NCBI GenBank assembly: GCA_021733925.1
Contig: JAIPJY010000031.1
Location: forward strand, 1 to 64,000
DNA: 64,000 nt
Source: Prosthecobacter sp.
Lineage (GTDB): Bacteria > Verrucomicrobiota > Verrucomicrobiia > Verrucomicrobiales > Verrucomicrobiaceae
Direction: 5' to 3'
In this document: positions 7,662 through 15,355 of the stretch, one piece after another
Numbering within the stretch: position 1 is the first letter of the stretch
Layout: every line of letters begins with the position of its first letter
Position numbers and translations under genes: made by a program
The notes under the pieces: model-generated
What the model saw: only the letters and a program-made list of their open reading frames with translations
Told to the model about the DNA's origin: nothing
Databases searched by the model: none

Positions 7662-9557
7662 ATGGTTCCCCCTTTGAAACCAGCCCTGCTCATCTTTGCG
7701 TCCATCTCATGGACGTGGTTGAATCCACAGCTTTCCAGCCTGGACCATCGAGAGCATGAACTGCATGCGAAGCTATCACAGCTTCCCGCTCTTCCTGCAC
7801 CCCAACCCCAAGAGCACGCCGGCTTCCACAGCGGCCTCGCCCCCCACGCCGATTCCGTCCGCTGGGTCCAGCTCGATCTCGGAACCGAACATGCTTTAGA
7901 CTCAGTCATCGTCATCCCCGCCATGCTCGGCGTGGCCGAAGCCTACGGCTTCCCCCAACGTTTCCGCATCGATGCCTCAAACGACCCTCTTTTTGCTGAA
8001 TCCGACACACTGCTGGATCAAACGTCCGCCGATGCACTTCCATCCCTTGCGCCCTGGTGCGTCATCACAAAAAACATCAAAGCCCGCCACATCCGCTTCA
8101 CCGCCACCAAACTCGCCGCCCAGCCCCACCAAACCAGGCGCTTCATCTTCTGCCTCGGTGAACTTCTAGTCTTCAGCCAAGGCCGCAACGTAGCCCTCCA
8201 TGCCCAGGTCCTGGCCCCAAACTCCGTCGAGACCCTCCCCACCTGGTCCCCCCGCCATCTCGTCGATGGCGCCTACGCACTTGGCCTGCCAGTGCAACCT
8301 GATGAAATAAACGGCAACGGCTGGCACAGCGGCATTTCCACCACCACCGATACAACAAAATGGGTGCAGGCAGATCTAGGCTCCCCACACCCCATCGACG
8401 AGATCCGCCTCATCCCCGCACACCCCCGTGACTACCCCGAGCGCTCCGGCTTCGGCTTCCCCCGCCGCTTCAAAGTGGAAGCCGACGGCAAAACAATCTT
8501 CGATGGCACCACCGCAGACTTCCCCAATCCCGGCGACACCCCTGTCGCCTTTCCCACCCCCGGCCTGCACGCCCAGAGCATTCGTTGCACCGCCACGCAA
8601 CTCTGGGAACGCAGCGGCGACTTTGTGTATGCCCTTGCAGAACTGCAGGCTTTTGATGCAGGTAAAAACATCGCCCGCGAGTCGGTTATCACAAGTTCCG
8701 ACGACACCATCACCCCCTCGTGGAGCCGCGAAGGTCTCATCGACGGACGCAGCAGTTCCGGCGTACTCCTCGATGAAGCCACCTGGCTCTCGGATCTCTC
8801 TCAACGCCGCCAGATCACAGATGAACTCGCCGCTCTGGAAGTTCAGCGCACCACAGCGCTTATCATTGCACAAACACGCATTGCATGGCTGGCGGTCGGT
8901 GTGTTTTGTATCGCCATAGCCATCGCTTGGCTGATGGTAGTGCGCTCGCGTCGCTCTCGTCGTCGCGAGATGGAATCACTGCGCCAACGCATCTCACGTG
9001 ATCTGCATGACGACATCGGCAGCCACCTTGGCAGCATCCGCCTCATGTCCGAACTGGCCTTGCGCGACGGTTCCGCATCCGACTCACTTGAGGAAATCCA
9101 TCGTCTAGCCGGTGAAGCCGCCGAATCCATGCGCGGCATCATCTGGCTTGTGCGCGAAGGCGATGCGCCACCGGTTGCCAGCCTCGTCGAAGCCATGCGT
9201 CAAAGTGCTGCAGTCTTGCTAAAAGACACCGAATGGCAAATGGAGGCACCAGACGGCAATTCAGCCACCGCCTCGCTCGAATTCCACCGGCAGGTCTTCC
9301 TCCTCTTCCGCGAAGCTGCGCACAACATCGCCCGTCATGCGCATGCTGCAAAAGTGCGCATTGAAGTGCACTGGAAAGCAAAACGTTTCCACCTCCACAT
9401 CGAAGACAACGGCTGCGGCTTTGATGTCGCCGCCATCACTGCTGGCAACGGCCTCGCCAATCTCCACCACCGCGCCAAAGTACTCGGCGGCACCTTGCAG
9501 ATCACCAGCAGTCCCGCTGCCGGCACCCGCATCACCTTGGAGGCCGATTTCTCATGA
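7662..9557 (+). CDS. Sensor histidine kinase with two discoidin-like domains
   Basis: A 631-aa NarL-type (HisKA_3) kinase. The open frame extends back to 7503, but the ATG at 7662 begins a hydrophobic anchor (LLIFASISWTWL), so it is preferred. The periplasmic part has two F5/8C (discoidin)-like domains (about 45-175 and 205-340), each with a WVQ-DLG strand and a G-FP-RF strand. A short coil and one membrane segment (about 407-430) follow. The dimerisation helix RDLHDDIGSHLG has the predicted phosphoacceptor H449. The ATPase domain has FREAAHNIARHAHA, DNGCGFD and GNGLANLHHRA. It overlaps the response regulator by 4 nt. The ectodomain resembles the insert in the PSD1 cytochrome at 15356, so it may sense the same carbohydrate or polymer. 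Confidence 0.92.
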   Translation: MVPPLKPALLIFASISWTWLNPQLSSLDHREHELHAKLSQLPALPAPQPQEHAGFHSGLAPHADSVRWVQLDLGTEHALDSVIVIPAMLGVAEAYGFPQRFRIDASNDPLFAESDTLLDQTSADALPSLAPWCVITKNIKARHIRFTATKLAAQPHQTRRFIFCLGELLVFSQGRNVALHAQVLAPNSVETLPTWSPRHLVDGAYALGLPVQPDEINGNGWHSGISTTTDTTKWVQADLGSPHPIDEIRLIPAHPRDYPERSGFGFPRRFKVEADGKTIFDGTTADFPNPGDTPVAFPTPGLHAQSIRCTATQLWERSGDFVYALAELQAFDAGKNIARESVITSSDDTITPSWSREGLIDGRSSSGVLLDEATWLSDLSQRRQITDELAALEVQRTTALIIAQTRIAWLAVGVFCIAIAIAWLMVVRSRRSRRREMESLRQRISRDLHDDIGSHLGSIRLMSELALRDGSASDSLEEIHRLAGEAAESMRGIIWLVREGDAPPVASLVEAMRQSAAVLLKDTEWQMEAPDGNSATASLEFHRQVFLLFREAAHNIARHAHAAKVRIEVHWKAKRFHLHIEDNGCGFDVAAITAGNGLANLHHRAKVLGGTLQITSSPAAGTRITLEADFS

Positions 9558-10186
9558 AAACGCTCTGGATCGTTGAAGACCACGCTGCCTTTCGCCGCAC
9601 TCTCGTGCGCGTCTTGAATGCCGAGACCGACCTGAAATGCACTCGCGATTTCGACTCCTGCGAAAAACTGCTCACCGCACTGGCCAAGCCGGATGTGCCC
9701 GATTTGATCCTCCTCGATGTCGGGCTGCCCGGCATGAGTGGGCTTGAAGGCATTCGTTTGATCAAGGAGCGCGCACCCAAGGCGCTCGTCGTCATACTCA
9801 CCGTTTTCGAGGACGATGACAAAGTCTTCCAGGCCATCTGCGCCGGAGCAGCCGGATATTTGTTGAAGACCAGCAGCGCTGCCGACATCACGCAGGCGGT
9901 GCGCGATGCGCTGGCGGGCGGATCGCCGATGAATCCGCGCATCGCCCGCCGCGTGCTCGAGATGTTTTCCAAGTTCGCCCCGAAGCAGAACGACTACGGT
10001 CTCAGCGAACGTGAAAAGGAGATCCTTCAGCTCATGACCACCGGTCTCATTAAAAAGGAGATCGCTGACAAGCTCATGCTCAGTGTACATACCGTCGACA
10101 CCTACCTCCGCCGCATCTACGAAAAACTGGCGGTAAACACGCGCACGGGGGCCGTGGCCAAGGCGCTCAAGGAAGGGTTGGTATGA
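9554..10186 (+). CDS. NarL/FixJ-family response regulator
   Basis: A 210-aa partner of the kinase, starting inside its stop codon. The receiver domain (about 1-120) has the acidic pair E8/D9 (IVEDH), the phospho-acceptor D55 (LILLDVGLPG), T83 (VILTVF) and K104 (GYLLKT). The C-terminal LuxR-type HTH (about 147-205) reads LSEREKEILQLMTTGLIKKEIADKLMLS then VHTVDTYLRRIYEKL. It should be a DNA-binding activator switched by the discoidin-domain kinase. The DUF1592 gene 40 bp downstream is the obvious candidate target. No terminator is seen between them, so they could be one transcript. Confidence 0.95.
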   Translation: MKTLWIVEDHAAFRRTLVRVLNAETDLKCTRDFDSCEKLLTALAKPDVPDLILLDVGLPGMSGLEGIRLIKERAPKALVVILTVFEDDDKVFQAICAGAAGYLLKTSSAADITQAVRDALAGGSPMNPRIARRVLEMFSKFAPKQNDYGLSEREKEILQLMTTGLIKKEIADKLMLSVHTVDTYLRRIYEKLAVNTRTGAVAKALKEGLV

Positions 10187-10226
10187 GGAGGCATGTAAAA
10201 AACGCTGCGTCTGCCGTATAAACTCT

Positions 10227-12629
10227 GTGATGTTAACGACTCGATTTCTCCTGCCACTATTCACGCTTTCATGGGTGATTGCAGGCAACGCCGCAGATGT
10301 GCTGGAGCCTTATTTCAAGGAGCACTGCCTGCGCTGCCATGGTGAGAAGAAGCAGAAGGGGGATCTGCGGCTGGATACGCTGGCGCGGGATTTTACGGGA
10401 GGCTCGGAAACGGAGCGCTGGTTTGAGATAATCACCCGCATTGGCTCGGGCGAGATGCCGCCGGAGGATGAGCCGCAGCCGTCGGCAGATGCTTCGGGGC
10501 GGGTCATGGAGTGGCTGTCTGCACGGATCAAAGAAGGGGAATCGGCACGCATGGCGAAGCGCGCGCCAGTGGCCCACTATCGGCTGAGCCGGGAGGAGTA
10601 TTCGTTCACGGTCGCGGATTTCCTGGGCGTGCAGTACGACACCCGCGCGCCGGGGGCGTTTTCCGAGGACCCGCAGTGGCAGGGTTTTGAAAGGCTTGGC
10701 AGCGAGCTGTCGCTTTCACCTTCGCATGTGGAAAAATACCTGAAGGCGGCGGCGGAGATCATTGATCTGGCCTTTCCAGACAAGAAGCCGTTTCAGGTGA
10801 AGTCGCATGTGGATGCTCTGTACATGGACTGGCAGAACGCAGGAAAGCGCAAGGAACTGGACGCCATCGGCATTACGCCCAAGATTCGGACATTGTTCTG
10901 GCCGGGGCACATCCTGTCCAATGTGCGTCCTGACGGCGGCTATCGGCAGGCGGCGGGTCGCTATCGCGGACGAATTCAATTGAGCGGACTGACTCCTGCG
11001 GGCGGACGCACGCCGCATGTGACTCTGTATTCCAAGGAGCTGGACCGCATGATTTTCGAGGCCGATGTGCTCGCCCCGGAGGACAAGCCTGCGGTGCTGG
11101 AGTTCGAGGTCTTCCTGCCAGCGGGCAAGTGGGACGTTGCCATCAGCAACGCGGTGCCGGGACCGTCGAACCTGCCCCATGCGGGTCGGCCGGGCGGTGC
11201 TGTTTTAACCACGCTGAAGGATCCAAAATCGCGTGAGCCGTGGCAGCGCAAGATGACGGATGATGAAGGCAAGCCGCTGTATCCGCTGCTGATTGTGGAC
11301 TGGATCGACTGGGAGGGGCCGCTGGTAAGCCCTGAGGACCTGCAAAAACGCGAGGGCCTCTTTCCGGCTGACAACGCCGATGCGAATGCTGTGCTGGCCT
11401 GTCTCACGCGCTTTGCCGAAGGTGCATGGCGCCGACCGGTGATGGCGGAGGAAGTGCGGCCCTACATGGGCATTGTGGAGCATGAGCAGGCGGCGAAAAC
11501 TCCCCTGCGAGCGGCTTATAAAACAGCGCTGCTTGGCGTGCTGGCATCGAAGAATTTCACTTATCTCACGGAGGGTTCGCCGGGAGAGAAACGAATGCTG
11601 CTCAATGACTGGGAACTGGCCTCGCGGTTGTCCTATTTCCTGTGGAGTTCTGCGCCGGATGCGAAGCTGCGTGCTGCGGCCACAAGTGGGGCACTGCGCA
11701 CGAGCGAGGGCTTGCGTGCAGAGGTCGTGCGCATGCTGGCGGATGCCAAGACTGCGCGCTTTGCGGAGGTGTTTCCTCGCCAGTGGCTGCAGTTGAAACG
11801 AGTCGGGGAGTTCCCGCCGGATGAGAAGCTCTACCCTGACTACGAAGCGTGGCTGGAGCACAGCATGGTGCTGGAGACCACGAGCTACTTTGCCGAAATG
11901 TTCCGCCAAAACCTGCCGCTGCGCGAGTTCATCGACTCGAACTGGACCATGCTGAATCCGCGGATGGCGCTGCACTACGGCATCACTGCGCCAGATAGCG
12001 CCGATTTTCAGCGGGTTGCGCTCAGCCCCGAGCAGCATCGCGGCGGGCTGCTCACGCAGGCGTCCATTCTCAGCCTGAGTTCGGATGGCACGAGGCATCG
12101 CCCGGTGCATCGCGGTATCTGGGTTTCGCAGGCCATTCTGGGCAAGACCCCGCCACCACCGCCGCCGAATGTCAGCGCGATTCAACCGAACCCCGTGAAT
12201 GAACCCAAGGCCACGATCCGCCAAAAGCTCGCCGCGCATAAGGCGAACCCCAACTGCGCCGCCTGCCACGCGAAGATTGATCCGCTTGGGCTGGCCTTTG
12301 ATCATTACGACGCCATTGGCCGCTGGCGCACGGAGGAAGTCGTACCCACGGGCAAGGGGAACAATCCGCCCGTGGATGCCAGCGGTACGCTGTCGGACGG
12401 ACGCCACTTTGCCGACTCTGCCGAGTTTAAAAAGCTGCTCGCCGCGAAACCGGAACCGTTTGCCCATGCATTCGTCAGCAAGCTGGCGGTGTATGGCCTG
12501 CGCCGGGCGGTGACGCTGGATGATGAAGCTGCCCTTAAGGCCATCGTCGAGAAGTGCAAGAGCAGCGACTATGCTCTGCGTGATGTCATTGAAGCCTTTG
12601 TATTGTCAGACCTTTTTCGGAAGCGTTAG
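10227..12629 (+). CDS. DUF1592-family planctomycete-type cytochrome (copy 2)
   Basis: An 800-aa exported protein with the same order as copy 1: signal peptide (1-22), N-terminal haem site CLRCH (C34, C37, H38), DUF1587/DUF1595/DUF1592 middle (HYRLSREEYSFTVADFLG near 117, ASRLSYFLWSSAPDAKL near 467, PRQWLQLKRVGEFPPDEKLYPDY near 513) and C-terminal DUF1588/DUF1585 with CAACH (C677, C680, H681) and AKIDPLGLAFDHYDAIG. Two adjacent ATGs (10227, 10230) could start it. It lies 40 bp after the response regulator and 24 bp before its DUF1552 partner. Third positions are G/C-mixed (GCG, CTG), unlike copy 1. Confidence 0.92.
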   Translation: MMLTTRFLLPLFTLSWVIAGNAADVLEPYFKEHCLRCHGEKKQKGDLRLDTLARDFTGGSETERWFEIITRIGSGEMPPEDEPQPSADASGRVMEWLSARIKEGESARMAKRAPVAHYRLSREEYSFTVADFLGVQYDTRAPGAFSEDPQWQGFERLGSELSLSPSHVEKYLKAAAEIIDLAFPDKKPFQVKSHVDALYMDWQNAGKRKELDAIGITPKIRTLFWPGHILSNVRPDGGYRQAAGRYRGRIQLSGLTPAGGRTPHVTLYSKELDRMIFEADVLAPEDKPAVLEFEVFLPAGKWDVAISNAVPGPSNLPHAGRPGGAVLTTLKDPKSREPWQRKMTDDEGKPLYPLLIVDWIDWEGPLVSPEDLQKREGLFPADNADANAVLACLTRFAEGAWRRPVMAEEVRPYMGIVEHEQAAKTPLRAAYKTALLGVLASKNFTYLTEGSPGEKRMLLNDWELASRLSYFLWSSAPDAKLRAAATSGALRTSEGLRAEVVRMLADAKTARFAEVFPRQWLQLKRVGEFPPDEKLYPDYEAWLEHSMVLETTSYFAEMFRQNLPLREFIDSNWTMLNPRMALHYGITAPDSADFQRVALSPEQHRGGLLTQASILSLSSDGTRHRPVHRGIWVSQAILGKTPPPPPPNVSAIQPNPVNEPKATIRQKLAAHKANPNCAACHAKIDPLGLAFDHYDAIGRWRTEEVVPTGKGNNPPVDASGTLSDGRHFADSAEFKKLLAAKPEPFAHAFVSKLAVYGLRRAVTLDDEAALKAIVEKCKSSDYALRDVIEAFVLSDLFRKR

Positions 12630-12653
12630 CCATCCTCTGAACCCATCTCTCAT

Positions 12654-14024
12654 ATGAATTTCCTATCACAATCTTGGCTCATTGGCCGCCGCCATTTCCT
12701 GCGCGGTCTGGGTGTCTCCGTCGGTCTGCCCTTGCTGGACTGCATGAGCCCGCTGCGGGCTGCTGCTGCCCCGCCGAAGGCCAAGCGCAGTGTCTTTGTG
12801 TATCTGCCTAATGGAGTAAACACGCTCGACTTTCAGATTTTGGATGCGGGCAAGGACTACCGTATCAGCCGTGGACTGAAGCCACTGGAACGCCACCGCG
12901 CCAACATCACGCCGATCTCGGGGCTGCATCATCCGCATGGGCTTGGGCATCATCATGGCTGCCAGAGCATCTGGCTCACGGGCGCGGAGATCGGCCAGGG
13001 GAAGCGAAACAGCATCAGCCTGGATCAGATGATCGCCGAGAAGCTTGCGCCGCACACAAGGTTTTCCTCGCTGGAGATCAGCGATACAGGACGCTCGCTG
13101 GCCTACAATGGTGATGGCATCAACCTGCCCGCTGAAATCAAACCGCGCGATGTGTTCCGGCGTTTGTTTGAAGCGCCTGAGGGTGGTCTGGAAAAAGAGC
13201 GTGAGGGGCTGCGTCGTCGCGGAAGCGTGCTTGATGTCGTGCTGGATGAGGCGCGCGCTTTGGATAAAAAAATCGGCAGCGAGGACCGTGGCCGGCTGGA
13301 TCAGTACCTCAGCTCCGTGCGTGAGGTGGAGGTGCGTACCGAGCGTGCCGACCGCTGGCTCGATGTGCCGCGCCCGCTGGTGCCGGAGGCCATCCGCAAG
13401 AACCTCACCCGCGACGTCCCGCAGACCAAACCGGGTGACTATTACCGCACCTTTTATGACCTGATGCTGCTCGCTTTTCAGACCGACACGACGCGTGTCA
13501 TCACCTTCAGCACCGGAGATGAAGGCAAGGGCCTGCCCATTCCAGAACTCGGCATCAACCAGACGCGGCATTCGCTTTCGCATCACAACGGTGACCTCGA
13601 ACAGATGGACCGCCTGACGCAAAGTGACATGTTCAACATTGAGCAGTTCGCGTACTTTCTCGACCGCCTTGCTGCGACGAAGGATGGCGACACGGCGCTG
13701 CTGGATCTTACTGTCTCGCTCTATGGCAGCGGTATGGCCTACGGACACAGTCATGGCAATGCAAATTTGCCCACGGTCGTCGCTGGTGGACGAGCGCTCG
13801 GCTTGAAACACGGCACGCATGTGGATCTCAATCAGGGGCACTTCAACGGCTATGACCTTGATGAAAACGGTGGGCTGAAGACGACCCACTACGAGCTGTG
13901 CTCGCGTCCGGTGAATGACAAAGGCCGGCTGAGCAACTTGCTGCTCACCCTCGCGCAAAAGATGGACGTCGAAACCGCCGCCTTTGCCGACAGCCTCGGC
14001 ACACTCTCACAAATCGAAGGCTAA
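12654..14024 (+). CDS. DUF1552-family Tat-exported protein (copy 2)
   Basis: A 456-aa protein with a twin-arginine start ([10 protein letters not shown], residues 11-20, then [10 protein letters not shown]). It shows the family landmarks: [14 protein letters not shown] near 47, [20 protein letters not shown] near 120, [14 protein letters not shown] near 213, and [21 protein letters not shown] then VVAGG near 355. It directly follows DUF1592 copy 2, the canonical arrangement. The pair is presumed to act together in the periplasm; the reaction is unknown. Its TAA overlaps the next ATG by one base. Confidence 0.92.
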   Translation: MNFLSQSWLIGRRHFLRGLGVSVGLPLLDCMSPLRAAAAPPKAKRSVFVYLPNGVNTLDFQILDAGKDYRISRGLKPLERHRANITPISGLHHPHGLGHHHGCQSIWLTGAEIGQGKRNSISLDQMIAEKLAPHTRFSSLEISDTGRSLAYNGDGINLPAEIKPRDVFRRLFEAPEGGLEKEREGLRRRGSVLDVVLDEARALDKKIGSEDRGRLDQYLSSVREVEVRTERADRWLDVPRPLVPEAIRKNLTRDVPQTKPGDYYRTFYDLMLLAFQTDTTRVITFSTGDEGKGLPIPELGINQTRHSLSHHNGDLEQMDRLTQSDMFNIEQFAYFLDRLAATKDGDTALLDLTVSLYGSGMAYGHSHGNANLPTVVAGGRALGLKHGTHVDLNQGHFNGYDLDENGGLKTTHYELCSRPVNDKGRLSNLLLTLAQKMDVETAAFADSLGTLSQIEG

Positions 14025-15292
14025 TGCTCATGCGTGTTTTGTCCTTCCTCGCTGCAATCAGCAGTCTTATCGCAGCGGCGTCTGCTGTGGAGCCAGCCGA
14101 TCCGCGCATCGCTCTCGACAGCGCATTTCCTGATGCCAAGTCGGGCAAGCCTTTTGCGGGTGAACTCATCCTTGTGGAGCATGTGACGCGGCGTGGCATT
14201 TTGCGGCTGGATCGCGATGGCACGATCAACAAGTACTTCTGGGATCTGCCGCACCATTTTCAAATGCTGCCTTATGCCGCGATCAACCTGCATGGGGCAC
14301 CCGCAAGTTTCGAGGACCTGCCGCTGGGCACGCATTTGCATGGTGTCTTTTACCTTGGGCCTGAAGGTGATTTTCAAGTGAAGCCGCCTGAAACCGGCTA
14401 CGACGCCAGTAAAATGGCCAACCCGGATCTGCGGTCCATCGTCTCGCAGTATTCACGTGTGCTCACGCTGGAAGACGACTTCAGCTACCATCAGAAGCGT
14501 GGTGAAGGCTGGAAGATCACCGCGTTTGGGCCGGACAAGAGCAACGTCACTGTGGAGCGCGTCCTACTGGCCAATGGCAGCGCGGTGAAGGATGCCAGCG
14601 ATGGCATCAAGTCCACGCAAGTGCTGCATCTTGACCCTGGCACGCGCATTTGGAAAGGCCGCGAGATCGCCGCGCTCGAAGACCTCAACGTCGGTCAGAT
14701 CGTGCAGCTCAATCTCACCTGGGCCATGCTCTATGCTTCCATGAAAGAAGATGGACTGTGTCGTGACATCTGGATCGACGCGGCCAGCCGCGAGACCGCT
14801 GTGAAGCAGCAGCGCCAGATTTACATCGCCCAGCAGAAGCGCCTGGGCATGCCGGGCCTCATCCTCAAGACTGAACCCATCCCAGGCCAGGGCTCGAGCG
14901 GGTATATCACGGTGGCCCTGCCTGCGGGCATCGACGCTGAACTGATGGATGCCATCAAGCCCAAGACGGGACTCGATCTTTGGCCCGTGGAGCCCAATCT
15001 GCGCCATTGGGGCAGCTATGGCAGCGGGGGCATTGAAGAAGTGACGCGCATCGAAAATCCACCCGCCGGGCACAGCGGGGTGCAGATCAAGCTGCGCTTC
15101 TATGAGATGCTCGAAGGTTTCCGTGCAGGACGCACGGTACGAATGATGATCCGAGTGCCGAATGTCAAAGGGCGCCCCAGTGAGGACTATCCACGCGAGC
15201 TTTCACTATATCCCAACGACACGCGTATTTTTCACGTCGGGCCAACGCCTGTGGCAGGCCGCGAGAAAGAACCGGAAGCGCCGAAGAAGTGA
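14024..15292 (+). CDS. Secreted protein of unknown function
   Basis: A 422-aa protein with a Sec signal (about 1-22, VLSFLAAISSLIAAASA). An alternative ATG at 14030 would shorten it by two residues. It has no domain I can name. There is an N-terminal block around a HAS-like strand set (RRGILRLDRDGTINKYFWDL; LPHHFQMLPYAAINLHG), a block with GTHLHGVFYLGPEGDFQV, and a C-terminal block rich in Gly/Pro (SSGYITVALPAGIDAELMDA) ending in a charged tail. It overlaps the DUF1552 stop by one base, so it is part of the DUF1592-DUF1552 operon and probably an accessory periplasmic factor. Function is not assignable from sequence. Confidence 0.75.
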   Translation: MLMRVLSFLAAISSLIAAASAVEPADPRIALDSAFPDAKSGKPFAGELILVEHVTRRGILRLDRDGTINKYFWDLPHHFQMLPYAAINLHGAPASFEDLPLGTHLHGVFYLGPEGDFQVKPPETGYDASKMANPDLRSIVSQYSRVLTLEDDFSYHQKRGEGWKITAFGPDKSNVTVERVLLANGSAVKDASDGIKSTQVLHLDPGTRIWKGREIAALEDLNVGQIVQLNLTWAMLYASMKEDGLCRDIWIDAASRETAVKQQRQIYIAQQKRLGMPGLILKTEPIPGQGSSGYITVALPAGIDAELMDAIKPKTGLDLWPVEPNLRHWGSYGSGGIEEVTRIENPPAGHSGVQIKLRFYEMLEGFRAGRTVRMMIRVPNVKGRPSEDYPRELSLYPNDTRIFHVGPTPVAGREKEPEAPKK

Positions 15293-15355
15293 GAAGGGGA
15301 GTGTCCCGCGCTTGCGTGGCATGAAAAGGCCGGGTGAGCGCCGTATGAGTGATCC

